Assembly (NCBI GenBank): GCA_036503065.1
Contig: DASXXM010000059.1
Span: 1 to 25,315 of the forward strand
Source of the DNA: DATEPR01 sp036503065
GTDB lineage: Bacteria; Actinomycetota; Actinomycetes; Mycobacteriales; Pseudonocardiaceae
Length of the DNA: 25,315 nt
Direction of reading: 5' to 3'
The notes beneath the pieces are model-generated. The model did no database searches. It was not told the DNA's origin and worked only from the letters and a program-made list of their open reading frames with translations. A program made the position numbers and the translations under genes. This document shows, piece after piece, positions 17,736-24,745 of the stretch. Every line of letters begins with the position of its first letter. Position 1 is the stretch's first letter.

Positions 17736-18205
17736 CACCGTTCCAGCTCGGCGGTCAAACAGCCGTCCTCATTCGTGGCATACGGCATGCAAGTCACTTC
17801 TCCGTGACCCCAGTCCCGATATTCGAGGTCGCGATACAGCCGCGCGGCATTGTCGTTGTCGACCCGCACCGCCAATGCGATCCGCTCGCATCCAGCTTCG
17901 ATCAGGTGATCCTCGACCGCCTTGATGAGCTTCGTCCCGATGCCCTGGTTGCGGAATGCCGGCAGCACCTCGAGATGGGTCAGCAACGGCACGGAAGGCA
18001 GATGTTGCCGAATAAGAAATTCTTCGGCAGCCTCGAGCCACAGGTAGACATCACCAACCGGCTTGTCGCCCCGCCAGGCGATGAACAGCACACCGCGATC
18101 GTTCTTCTGCCATTCGTACCGCTCGGCGAAGAACTCCTCACTGCCCATCGCCCGATACAACGGCATCATGTCGGCGTAACACGCCTGCCGGATGTCGACG
18201 TCCAT
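17648..18205 (-). CDS. GNAT-family N-acetyltransferase
   Basis: A 185-residue single GNAT domain. The acetyl-CoA loop RNQGIGTKLIKAVEDHL lies near residues 89-105, preceded by strand LLTHLEVLPAF and followed by LAVRVDNDNAARLYRDLEY, the usual beta-5 / alpha-4 signature. An ATG at 18214 is also possible; 18205 has better spacing to a GGG run. The 3' end overlaps the convergent glycosyltransferase gene by 88 nt, much of the C-terminal tail of both proteins. The substrate (antibiotic, small metabolite or protein N-terminus) cannot be told. It sits between the intact and decayed cassettes and may belong to the same accessory unit. Confidence 0.88.
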   Translation of the reverse strand: MDVDIRQACYADMMPLYRAMGSEEFFAERYEWQKNDRGVLFIAWRGDKPVGDVYLWLEAAEEFLIRQHLPSVPLLTHLEVLPAFRNQGIGTKLIKAVEDHLIEAGCERIALAVRVDNDNAARLYRDLEYRDWGHGEVTCMPYATNEDGCLTAELERCHVMVKELHSSKPSPDRTLLTLAPPGTPN

Positions 18206-18241
18206 CGGACCCATACCTTGTAGTCGGGAATTACCAGGTGG

Positions 18242-18269
18242 ATGTTAGCCTAACAGGGCCCAAAGACAA
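18242..18269 (-). promoter_or_regulatory. possible promoter of the GNAT gene
   Basis: On the minus strand TTGTCT (18269-18264), a 16-nt spacer and TAACAT (18247-18242) resemble a vegetative promoter about 30 nt before the GNAT start codons. A short GTTAG/CTAAC dyad overlaps the -10 box. Assigned by eye. Confidence 0.3.
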
Positions 18270-18384
18270 ACAGGCCGGCGACCCCCAACAGAGCGCACTA
18301 CGTCGGGTTGAACTCAAGAAACAGCGCACGCAGAGATGCGTGAGGGTACCAACCGGTCTCGGATGGCGCGTGTGAGGTGGGCTG

Positions 18385-18411
18385 GCGGCAGGTCAGGACC
18401 GACTTGGCGAA
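18385..18411 (+). repeat. 27-bp exact direct repeat, copy abutting the decayed cassette
   Basis: These 27 bases are identical to 20481-20507 inside tenA. They end 2 nt before the TTCAGT operator of the decayed cassette, taking the place where the intact cassette has its TATATT box. On the minus strand they encode FAKSVLTCR as in tenA, after which similarity stops. An exact 27-mer is far beyond chance in a window of this size. Confidence 0.9.
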
Positions 18412-18413
18412 TG

Positions 18414-18431
18414 TTCAGTCGCGACACTGAA
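18414..18431. promoter_or_regulatory. operator-like TTCAGT-N6-ACTGAA before the decayed cassette
   Basis: TTCAGT (18414-18419), 6-nt spacer, ACTGAA (18426-18431), then GTCAACCGAAGGGG, matching the intact copy's GTTAACTTGAAGGGG. It ends 23 nt before the relic GTG. The spacer differs while both arms are identical, as expected of a protein-binding site. Confidence 0.5.
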
Positions 18432-18454
18432 GTCAACCGAAGGGGCGCGGAGTT

Positions 18455-19253
18455 GTGTAGCCGATCGAGGAACCGGCCGTGGCGCTGGCAAGGCGCCTCC
18501 GGGAGCTGGGAGAACCCGACCAATCCGACGCCACCGCCGACCCGCCACCTGGAGTCGCACGCGCTGTTCTTCGCCACTGAGCGTTCAGTGGACCGGAGCT
18601 CACCACTGCGGAACGTGATGAACGGGACGAACTGCTCGACGAACTCAAGGAACTCCGCAATGTCGCGCTGTACGGCGAGCCTGAGGAAGACCACGAGCAG
18701 GCCCCGACGATCGGCTACAGCAGTTGGCGGTTCCCGTTCGACCAGAACGTCACGATGGTCGTCGCCCCCGTGCCGGACGATGAACTCGCCAAAATGCCCC
18801 ATACCGACTCCGCCGACCCGGACCAGGTCCGACTCTGTCGCTACAGCGATCTCGCGGACGACCTTGGCGCCTTCGTGGTACAGGAGAACGGCAAGGAGCG
18901 GTCCTTTGAACCCACGCTCATCCGGGATGACGATCGCCGTATCCTGACCCGGGAAATCGCCCATTTCTATCGCAGTCCCAACCCATTCAACCACAAACGC
19001 ACGGTAACCGTGCTCAACGCCATGTTCAGTCGCGGAACATTCGGAGCGGTCCGGGCACTCACCGACACCCGGTTCCGCGATCGGAAACGAGGAATATGTC
19101 CAGGAACGTTTCGCCGGGTCCGACACCTTTTCCATACTGACCCAGGTGGGCGTCGCCAGGGGCCGAGTACTCACCCCGGACTGGACCAATTCAGTCACGC
19201 GACCGCACGAATGGCCAAGCACCGGTTCCGAAGGAGAGCCGGCGTACCGGTAA
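18455..19253 (+). pseudogene. decayed copy of the XRE-type HTH gene
   Basis: This is a relic paralogue of the gene at 15494. The GTG (18455) is followed at once by TAG where the intact gene has GAG. After codon 18 about 30 codons, including the HTH recognition region, are deleted with a frameshift; SWEN...RHLESHALFFATERSV then resumes. A second frameshift near 18594 restores the first frame (ELTTAERDE, then WRFPFDQNVTMVVAP). About 65 codons that hold the LIGG motif are lost between SDLA and GAFVVQENG. One extra A in 19085-19087 shifts frame again within RFRDRN. LTPDWT and PHEWP remain readable, ending at TAA 19251. No functional protein can be made. Confidence 0.88.
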
Positions 19254-19326
19254 ATCCAGCGCATCCGGACCGCTCCCGGAGACGCCACGATTCACACTGG
19301 CCGGACAGCATCGGTGCCGGCCGCAC

Positions 19327-19668
19327 GCTGGGTTGATGGGCCGGCAGCGCATCGTCTCCTGGACGACGATGTCGAGGTCCTGAATCCGCATGATCTCCTG
19401 CGTACGTCACAGCAACTCGACCAGTATGCGGCGGCCGGTCTCTCTATCCGGGACTTCCCGAACAATTCGGTCGTGCCCCGCTCATCGGGAAACCGGCGGC
19501 CCGCAGCGGCCTTGGGCCGGGCCAGGCACGAGGAATTCGGCGACTGCCTGGCCGAATTGACTGCCGACTCCGGCAAGGACGTTCGGCAGGCTGATTTGTA
19601 CTTCTGGGCAGATTATCTCCGTGGTCGACTGAACTTTGTCGGCCGCGTCGCCAATCCGCGTAGCCGAG
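19327..19668 (+). pseudogene. decayed copy of the GT-A glycosyltransferase gene
   Basis: A relic of the gene at 16569, in the same order after the XRE relic. Similarity begins at GCTGGGTTG and RIV, loses one base just before LDDD, and runs on as LDDDVEVLNPHDL...AAAGLSIRDFPNNSVV. Roughly 60-70 codons with GGGALVVD and YNEDWFF are deleted. HEEFGDCLAE and a poorly conserved YFWADYLRGRLNFV block close it. The N-terminal 140 residues are absent; 19254-19326 shows no similarity. The open frame to 19760 is chance read-through. Confidence 0.85.
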
Positions 19669-19767
19669 TCGGTGGTACCGAAGCGGGAAAGTCGCGAGTG
19701 CCCAGCCGGACCGACCACGACGTCGGCGAGTCGGCATGCCGCTCGGCACGTCGGGTGTGAATCTCAA

Positions 19768-20337
19768 ATGTCGGTGGACGGTCCGCTGATGTCGGACCGG
19801 TCTGGTACCTCTTGGTGCGTGACGTCAGGCCATGCGGTGTTCGACACGGCTCTGGGCCCCTGCGGCATCGGGTGGACGGCGCTGGGGGTGCGGACCGTGC
19901 AACTGCCGGAAGGCAGCGCGGAACAGACCGCCGCGCGGCTGCAACGTTGGTATCCCGAGCTGCCGGCCGCTGTACCGCCGGCCACGATCGCTGCTGTGAT
20001 CAACGACATTCGCGCGCTGTTGGACGGCGTCGCGGTGGACCTGTCGCGGGTCGAACTCGACCTGGACGGGGTGCCCGAGTTCGACGCTCGGGTCTATCTG
20101 GCGGCGCGGGCGGTGTTGCCCGGCGAGATGGTGACCTATGGCGAACTGGCCAAGCGTTTGGGGCAGCCGGGCGCGGCTCGGGCGGTTGGGCGGGCGTTGG
20201 GGCGGAACCCGGTGCCGATTGTCGTGCCCTGTCATCGGGTGGTGGCGGCGGGCGGGCGGACCGGTGGGTTCTCGGCGGGCGGCGGTGTGTCGACCAAGAT
20301 GCGGATGCTGGCGATCGAGGGCGCGACCTTGTTCTAG
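19768..20337 (+). CDS. ogt: methylated-DNA--[protein]-cysteine S-methyltransferase
   Basis: A 189-residue suicide DNA-repair protein that moves alkyl groups from O6-alkylguanine (and O4-alkylthymine) to its own cysteine. The active site VPCHRVV is near residues 156-162 (PCHRV core). It is preceded by the DNA-binding helix-wing ARAVGRALGRNP and the MVTYGELAKRLG helix, and followed by GGFSAGG. The N-terminal domain is shorter and divergent. ATG 19768 and ATG 19789 are both possible; neither has a clear Shine-Dalgarno. The stop codon shares the palindrome CTAG (20334-20337) with the stop of convergent tenA. Confidence 0.93.
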   Translation: MSVDGPLMSDRSGTSWCVTSGHAVFDTALGPCGIGWTALGVRTVQLPEGSAEQTAARLQRWYPELPAAVPPATIAAVINDIRALLDGVAVDLSRVELDLDGVPEFDARVYLAARAVLPGEMVTYGELAKRLGQPGAARAVGRALGRNPVPIVVPCHRVVAAGGRTGGFSAGGGVSTKMRMLAIEGATLF

Positions 20338-21017
20338 CGCAACGCGGCGGTCGGCCATGTCTCGCGGCGGTAGGCGCTGTCCCAGAACAGCCATTCGTAC
20401 TCCGTCGCCCTGGTGAACGCGGCCAGCATCCGGGCGACGGTCTGGTCGTCGGCTCGTGCCGCGGCTCGGTCTACGGCGTCGCGGCAGGTCAGGACCGACT
20501 TGGCGAACTCGTCGTCCGCGTAGGTGGCGATCCAGGCCAGGTAGAGGTGGTCGGCGCCGGGGCGCTGGCCGGCCAGGATCTCGGTGCCGACGTGCTGGTA
20601 CACCCAGAAACACGGGAGCAGGGCGGCGACCAGTTCGGCGTAGCCGCCGGTCTGCGCGACGGCCAGCAGGTAGGACGTGTAGGCGAGGCACGTCGGCGAG
20701 GTTTCGATGGCCTGTTGGTCTGCCGCTGTCATGCCGAAGCGCTCGAAGTAGCCGTCGTGTAGGGCGTGTTCCACCACGATCGACTCCCGTGCCGCGTCGG
20801 CTAAGAAGGCGACGTCCTGGGTGGACTCCGCGCGCACCGCGGCCGATGCCAGCGCCCGCGCGAAACCGACCAGGTAGCGGGCATCCTGTACCAGGTAGAA
20901 CTGGAATCGTTGCGGGGCAAGCGATCCGTCGGCTAGTTCGCGGTTGAACGGCAGCTCGGTCATGGCGGCCATCAGCTTCGCGGTGTGCTGCCACGCGGTG
21001 TCACAGAATCCGGTCAC
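20334..21017 (-). CDS. tenA: TenA-family thiaminase II / aminopyrimidine aminohydrolase
   Basis: A 227-residue all-helical TenA protein that salvages thiamine breakdown products by hydrolysing aminopyrimidines. Family marks are FYLVQDARYL (catalytic aspartate region, about 40-49), LLPCFWVYQHVG with the nucleophilic cysteine near residue 133, and EYEWLFWDSAYRRE with the late glutamate. GTG 21017 gives the usual N-terminus TGFCDTAWQH; GTG 21038 overlaps the DinB stop as GTGA and would couple translation, so the start is open. A 27-bp piece of this gene is repeated upstream of the decayed cassette. No thiamine riboswitch was seen. Confidence 0.92.
   Translation of the reverse strand: MTGFCDTAWQHTAKLMAAMTELPFNRELADGSLAPQRFQFYLVQDARYLVGFARALASAAVRAESTQDVAFLADAARESIVVEHALHDGYFERFGMTAADQQAIETSPTCLAYTSYLLAVAQTGGYAELVAALLPCFWVYQHVGTEILAGQRPGADHLYLAWIATYADDEFAKSVLTCRDAVDRAAARADDQTVARMLAAFTRATEYEWLFWDSAYRRETWPTAALR
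20481..20507 (+). repeat. 27-bp exact direct repeat, copy inside tenA
   Basis: Identical in sequence and orientation to 18385-18411. It encodes part of tenA (FAKSVLTCR on the minus strand), and tenA appears intact, so this is probably the source copy. The pair is 2,096 bp apart and brackets the decayed cassette and ogt. Confidence 0.9.
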
Positions 21018-21034
21018 CCGGCCATCATGCCCGG

Positions 21035-21550
21035 TCACCCGTTGACGCCGGTGGCGCCGTCGGTCAGTTCGCGGAGGATGTCGGCGTGGCCTACGTGTCG
21101 GGCGGTCTCCTCGATCATGTGGGCATAAATCCAACGCAGTGACACCCGTCCCAGTCGCGCGTGTGGTACTGCGTGGTCCAGTGGGAGGCCGGCCGCGATT
21201 CGGCGGGACTGGGCACACGCCTCGTCGTAGTCCGCGATCAGCTCGTCGACCGTCTCATCCGGATCGACCTGGAAACTGGCGTCGCCGGCATCGGAGTCGG
21301 CACCGATTTCCTCTGGGCTGCGCCTGCCGAGCACCCGCTGAAACCATTCGCGCTCTACCGCGGCCAAGTCCTTGACCAACCCGGCCAGTGTGGTGCCGGT
21401 CGGTACGATCCCGCGCCGCGTGTCCGCATCGGACAGGCCCTCGACCTTGCGGCAGAGCACGGCCCGGTGCAGGTCGAGGAAGGCGGCCAGCACCTCGCGC
21501 TCGGTGCCCGCGCTCACCAGTTCGTCCGGCGCCAACGGCGGCTGCGTCAT
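21035..21550 (-). CDS. DinB / DUF664 family protein
   Basis: A 171-residue four-helix-bundle protein of the DinB/DUF664 superfamily. It includes helix LAAFLDLHRAVLCRKVEGLSD, the GTTLAGLVKDLAAVEREWF stretch carrying the usual first polar ligand region, and a C-terminal LRWIYAHMIEETARHVGHADILRE with the paired His/Glu ligands. Actinobacterial members are often mycothiol-dependent transferases, but which reaction this one performs is unknown. ATG 21550 is chosen because homology starts there; the ribosome site is poor. The stop overlaps a possible tenA GTG, suggesting a DinB-tenA operon. Confidence 0.88.
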   Translation of the reverse strand: MTQPPLAPDELVSAGTEREVLAAFLDLHRAVLCRKVEGLSDADTRRGIVPTGTTLAGLVKDLAAVEREWFQRVLGRRSPEEIGADSDAGDASFQVDPDETVDELIADYDEACAQSRRIAAGLPLDHAVPHARLGRVSLRWIYAHMIEETARHVGHADILRELTDGATGVNG

Positions 21551-22044
21551 GGCGTCAAGGTAGCCGCCGCGGCCGAGACAGCCCTGGCACGCCTGGTCAC
21601 GCGGACGTCGAAAATTGGTGTCGATTGAGCTACGAATTAGGCCGAACGGGCGAATCATCGGCCGAGTTCGAACTTTTCTCGGTGAGCACTCCGGCCGCCT
21701 GCTGACACCACCTGAAACCGGTCTCACCGACCGATCGCCGCACTGCCCATCGACTGTCTACAGCAGACTGTCCAGATCAGACGAACGAAGCTCGTGCGGT
21801 CGGACTGACCAGCGTTCTCGAGGTGTCGACAAATACGGGTCGCCAATCGAAACGGTGTCCGGCACATATCGCCGAGGCGTTGTTTCACGTTCGGTGTGGA
21901 CCGTCGCCGGTGTTACCAGAGCCCTGATCGAAATGGTCTCTATGCCGAGTTTCAGGGAAACCGGCGGCTGGTCAATTACTGGACACTCCCGGCCGGACCG
22001 TGACACGATACAGGCCCGAATCGCGCCGGATTGGAGGTCTTCGC
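21551..22044. other. 494-bp intergenic region without recognised genes
   Basis: Both strands were read; no open frame here shows family similarity or a good ribosome site. The base composition is lower in G+C than the flanking genes (for example AAAATTGGTGTCGATTGAGC near 21610). It should hold the promoters of the DinB-tenA unit and of the HTH-like gene at 22045. No convincing -35/-10 pair or hairpin was found. Confidence 0.6.
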
Positions 22045-22995
22045 GTGTCCATCGGGTCCGGCGAGCTGGCAAGTGAACTGAAGACGTTGCGCAAGGGCCG
22101 CGGTTTGCAGGCACCACGACTCGCCGATCAGGTTGGTCCGATGTTGCGGGCGTTGTGTGGTATCGGCGAAAACGAGAGTGCCGCGTCGATTCGGGAAAAA
22201 CTCACCAGGCAGCTCCTTATTCTCGCCAGTGGCCTACCGGAGGACCTGCGGCACGTCGTGACGACCGCGCTGGCACTACAGCCCGACGTGCAGCACCAGT
22301 TCCTGCGCGAACGCGTGCAGTCGCTGGCCGAGCAGCAGCGGCGGGACGTGCGGACCATCCGCAGGCGGATGGACGAGGGATTCGAACTGCTCGCCGAAAT
22401 CGCGGCTCGGCCGGTCGAGGATCAGCCGCAGGGCACCGCGCGCGGTTGGTACGTCGAGCGGATCGAGGCGATCATGCGCCTGGACAAAACGACGCCCGAG
22501 ACCTACGAACGGCGCCGGATCGTGTCCGAAGCCGACGGCCTCGACATGCTGCAGCCGACCCAGACGCAGCCAAGGAACCCCGCGGACCCCGAACACGATC
22601 TGAATGTCGAGGCGCACTTCGGCGTAAGGCTGCTGGGCAAGCGCAAGGTGACCGGAAGCCGGTTCGCGTTCCACCTCGGCCTGCCCGAGCCCCTCAGCAT
22701 CGGCCAGAAACACGAATACGGCCTGATCATCCGGGTGCCGCCCAGCCAGCCGATGCAGCCGCACTACGTCATGTTTCCCGAACGACGCTGCGACGAGTTC
22801 GAACTGCGGATCAGATTCGATCTCGACCGGCTGCCGAACCAGATCTGGCGGGTCGAAGAGGTGTTCCACCGGGACGTCGACGACAACCAGCCGAGCGCGA
22901 ACCTGTTGACCATCGACGGAGTCGGCGAGGTGCACCTGTCGTTCCGAAACCTGCTTCCCGGGCATGGTTACGGCGCGCAGTGGATTACGGACTGA
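22045..22995 (+). CDS. HTH-like protein with beta-rich C-terminal domain, function unknown
   Basis: A 316-residue protein. The first 115 residues are helical and contain ELKTLRKGRGLQ...RLADQVGP, then IREKLTRQLLILASGLP and ERVQSLAEQQRRDVRTIRRR. I recall this module at the N-terminus of many actinobacterial hypothetical proteins; it resembles an HTH plus a coiled segment. A linker leads to a beta-rich domain (about 185-316) with HEYGLIIRVPPSQPMQPHY, RRCDEFELRIRFD and GEVHLSFRNLLPG, probably a beta sandwich. GTG at 22045 has GGAGG 7 nt upstream, which fixes the start. It is probably a regulator or sensor with an attached effector. A hairpin at 23006 follows it. Confidence 0.75.
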   Translation: MSIGSGELASELKTLRKGRGLQAPRLADQVGPMLRALCGIGENESAASIREKLTRQLLILASGLPEDLRHVVTTALALQPDVQHQFLRERVQSLAEQQRRDVRTIRRRMDEGFELLAEIAARPVEDQPQGTARGWYVERIEAIMRLDKTTPETYERRRIVSEADGLDMLQPTQTQPRNPADPEHDLNVEAHFGVRLLGKRKVTGSRFAFHLGLPEPLSIGQKHEYGLIIRVPPSQPMQPHYVMFPERRCDEFELRIRFDLDRLPNQIWRVEEVFHRDVDDNQPSANLLTIDGVGEVHLSFRNLLPGHGYGAQWITD

Positions 22996-23005
22996 ACTGA
23001 CATCC

Positions 23006-23039
23006 CGGGCCACCCGAACGGTTGACCGTGGGTGTCCCG
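23006..23039. terminator. compound hairpin after the HTH-like gene
   Basis: The outer arms CGGGCCACCC (23006-23015) and GGGTGTCCCG (23030-23039) pair with one mismatch. An inner ACGGT / ACCGT stem closes the loop. It starts 11 nt after the stop codon and lies before the GH3 promoter, so it is a likely terminator. Confidence 0.65.
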
Positions 23040-23040
23040 G

Positions 23041-23069
23041 TTGCCTCCGCGGCCGGTACCGCCGATAGT
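23041..23069 (+). promoter_or_regulatory. probable promoter of the GH3 glycosidase gene
   Basis: TTGCCT (23041-23046), a 17-nt spacer and GATAGT (23064-23069) fit a vegetative sigma promoter. Transcription would begin about 30 nt before the ATG, leaving room for the AGGAG ribosome site at 23092. Confidence 0.45.
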
Positions 23070-23107
23070 GGGGTCGGCGTCGTACCCCAACAGGAGCAAC
23101 CACCACC

Positions 23108-24289
23108 ATGCACATGCGGAGACCGGGCTGGCGCACGGTCGCCGTCGTGCTGGCGGGCGTGATGGCGGTATGCGTGGTTTCCGTCCGGCCGCACGATTCG
23201 TCGCTGCCCCGGCCGCCCGCGCCGCTGTCGCACGCGGGCGCGCTGGTCGGGGCGTCCATCACCGGCACGACGAGCGTTGCCCCGGCACCCGCCGGTCCGG
23301 TGACCTGCGCCGACTTGGTCGCCCAACTGCCGCTGCGGCGTCGCCTCGCGCAGTTGGTCATGGTCGGTCTCAACCCGACCAGTCCGGACGACGCGGTCCA
23401 GCTGGTGCGCAACGAGCAGGTCGGCGGGCTGTTCATCGGCGGGAACGACACGGTGTCGCTGCACAACGGCGAGATCGCCGCGGCCAGGGCGGCGGCCGCG
23501 CTTCCGCTGTTCGTGGCGATCGACGAGGAGGGCGGCCGGGTCCAGCGGATCCCGGGGCCCTACGGGCGGCTGCCCAGCGCGCGCACGATGGCCACCACGA
23601 TGAGCACCGCCCAGGTGCGGGCGCTGGCGACCAGCCTCGGCAACGAACTGCGCGGACTCGGTGTCGATGTGGATCTCGCGCCGGACGCCGACGTGAGCGA
23701 CCAGCCTGCGGACGCGGTGATCGGCGACCGGTCGTTCGGCAACGATCCGACGGTGGTCACCGAGTATGCCGGCGCGTTCGCGGCCGGCCTGCGCGCCGCC
23801 GGTGTGCTGCCGGTGTTCAAGCACTTCCCCGGCCACGGCCACGCCGTCGGCGACTCGCACACCGGTGCCGCGATCGACCCGCCGCTGTCCTCCCTGCTCG
23901 CCGATGACCTGGTGCCCTACCGGACGCTGCCGTCGGCAGGCCGCGGCGCTGTCATGGTCGGGCACCTCGAGGTGCCCGGGCTGACCGGCGGCGTGCCGGC
24001 GTCGCTGTCGCCGGCCGCGTACCAGTTGCTACGCACGACGTACCACTTCGGCGGCGTGACGTTCACCGACGATCTGGGCTCGATGATCGCCGTAACCGCG
24101 CACTACAGCCTCTCCGACTCGGCGCTGCTGGCGCTGCGGGCCGGCGCGGACGTGGCGCTGTGGACCACGGACAGCCAGCTCCCCCAGGTGCTGGACCGGC
24201 TGACCGCGGCCACCGCGAGCGGCGAACTCCCGATGGACCGGGTGAACCAGGCCGCGACACGGGTCCTGACCGCGAAAGGCGCCTGCTGA
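23108..24289 (+). CDS. secreted GH3 beta-N-acetylhexosaminidase, NagZ type
   Basis: A 393-residue family 3 glycoside hydrolase. After a short basic start a hydrophobic helix (about 9-26) acts as signal peptide or anchor, followed by a Pro/Ala linker to residue 65. The barrel holds AIDEEGGRVQR (137-147), KHFPGHG (238-244) and DSHTG (249-253) with the general acid-base Asp-His pair typical of NagZ. TDDLGSM (320-326) carries the nucleophile, probably Asp321. It should release N-acetylglucosamine from peptidoglycan fragments outside the membrane. ATG 23108 follows AGGAG by 11 nt. It has its own promoter and terminator. Confidence 0.93.
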   Translation: MHMRRPGWRTVAVVLAGVMAVCVVSVRPHDSSLPRPPAPLSHAGALVGASITGTTSVAPAPAGPVTCADLVAQLPLRRRLAQLVMVGLNPTSPDDAVQLVRNEQVGGLFIGGNDTVSLHNGEIAAARAAAALPLFVAIDEEGGRVQRIPGPYGRLPSARTMATTMSTAQVRALATSLGNELRGLGVDVDLAPDADVSDQPADAVIGDRSFGNDPTVVTEYAGAFAAGLRAAGVLPVFKHFPGHGHAVGDSHTGAAIDPPLSSLLADDLVPYRTLPSAGRGAVMVGHLEVPGLTGGVPASLSPAAYQLLRTTYHFGGVTFTDDLGSMIAVTAHYSLSDSALLALRAGADVALWTTDSQLPQVLDRLTAATASGELPMDRVNQAATRVLTAKGAC

Positions 24290-24294
24290 CGTCC

Positions 24295-24330
24295 GTCTTC
24301 CGGGCCGGCTCGCGCGCCGACCCGGAAGAC
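24295..24330. terminator. 10-bp hairpin between GH3 gene and small ORFs
   Basis: GTCTTCCGGG (24295-24304) and its exact complement (24321-24330), with a GC-rich 16-nt loop that can pair further. It begins 5 nt past the GH3 stop and 8 nt past the 16-aa ORF on the other strand, so it can stop both transcripts. Confidence 0.7.
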
Positions 24331-24337
24331 CGTGCGA

Positions 24338-24388
24338 TCAGCCGAAGAACAGGGTGAACAGCAGCGTCCAGATGCCGTGTGGCTCCAT
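24338..24388 (-). CDS. 16-aa hydrophobic peptide ORF with strong ribosome site
   Basis: ATG at 24388 follows GAGGAGGTGAAACC, one of the best Shine-Dalgarno sequences in the window. The ORF encodes MEPHGIWTLLFTLFFG and stops 8 nt before a terminator hairpin. The peptide is too short to span the membrane fully but would insert into it. No larger gene follows on this strand, so it is not an attenuator leader. It is probably co-transcribed with the 37-aa ORF 44 nt upstream. Function unknown. Confidence 0.45.
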   Translation of the reverse strand: MEPHGIWTLLFTLFFG

Positions 24389-24432
24389 GGTTTCACCTCC
24401 TCGTCGACAATTCGGGATGCGCTGCCCATGCC

Positions 24433-24546
24433 CTAACGGGCCAGAGCAGCGAGCTGAACGCCGAGGAAGATGCCGACCACAATGCCGCCGAGTAGGCAGA
24501 GAATGCCCATTCGAACGATGGCTGACAGGGCGAGGAATAATTTCAC
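24433..24546 (-). CDS. 37-aa single-helix membrane peptide ORF
   Basis: GTG at 24546 follows GGGG by 8 nt and a CATAAT -10-like box (24570-24565). The product begins VKLFLALSAIVR and continues with one long hydrophobic helix (about 14-35) ending LAALAR, giving positively charged residues at both ends. The size and charge resemble small regulatory or type I toxin-like membrane peptides, but there is no direct support for either. It forms a mini-operon with the 16-aa ORF, isolated by terminators at 24295 and 24706. Confidence 0.4.
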   Translation of the reverse strand: MKLFLALSAIVRMGILCLLGGIVVGIFLGVQLAALAR

Positions 24547-24705
24547 GGTCAGCACCCCAATGCTATTATGGCCGGGATCAATTCCTGACGATGTCAGATT
24601 GCCCGAGCAGCATGGGGTGGCGGAAGACGTTTCCAGTCGCGTACCTCGCTGGAAACAGGAAACCTGATCGGTCGTCGACCAGGGTGCGCGCGAATACCCG
24701 GATGA

Positions 24706-24740
24706 CGTCCCGACCTGACCTCAGCGGCCAGGTCGGGACG
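24706..24740. terminator. perfect 12-bp hairpin after egtD
   Basis: CGTCCCGACCTG (24706-24717), an 11-nt loop and an exact complement (24729-24740), 5 nt past the egtD stop on the minus strand. It should end the ergothioneine transcript. Confidence 0.85.
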
Positions 24741-24745
24741 GTGTG

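Noticed and set aside
19254..19760. An open frame (19314-19760) that could be a short functional protein
   Set aside because: It is the truncated glycosyltransferase relic; it lacks the N-terminal half and the GGGALVVD/YNEDWFF region, and its last 30 codons have no similarity.
22072..22083. AACTGAAG near the start of the HTH-like gene as another TTCAGT-type operator
   Set aside because: A single half-site inside codons 10-13, with no dyad partner at the right spacing.
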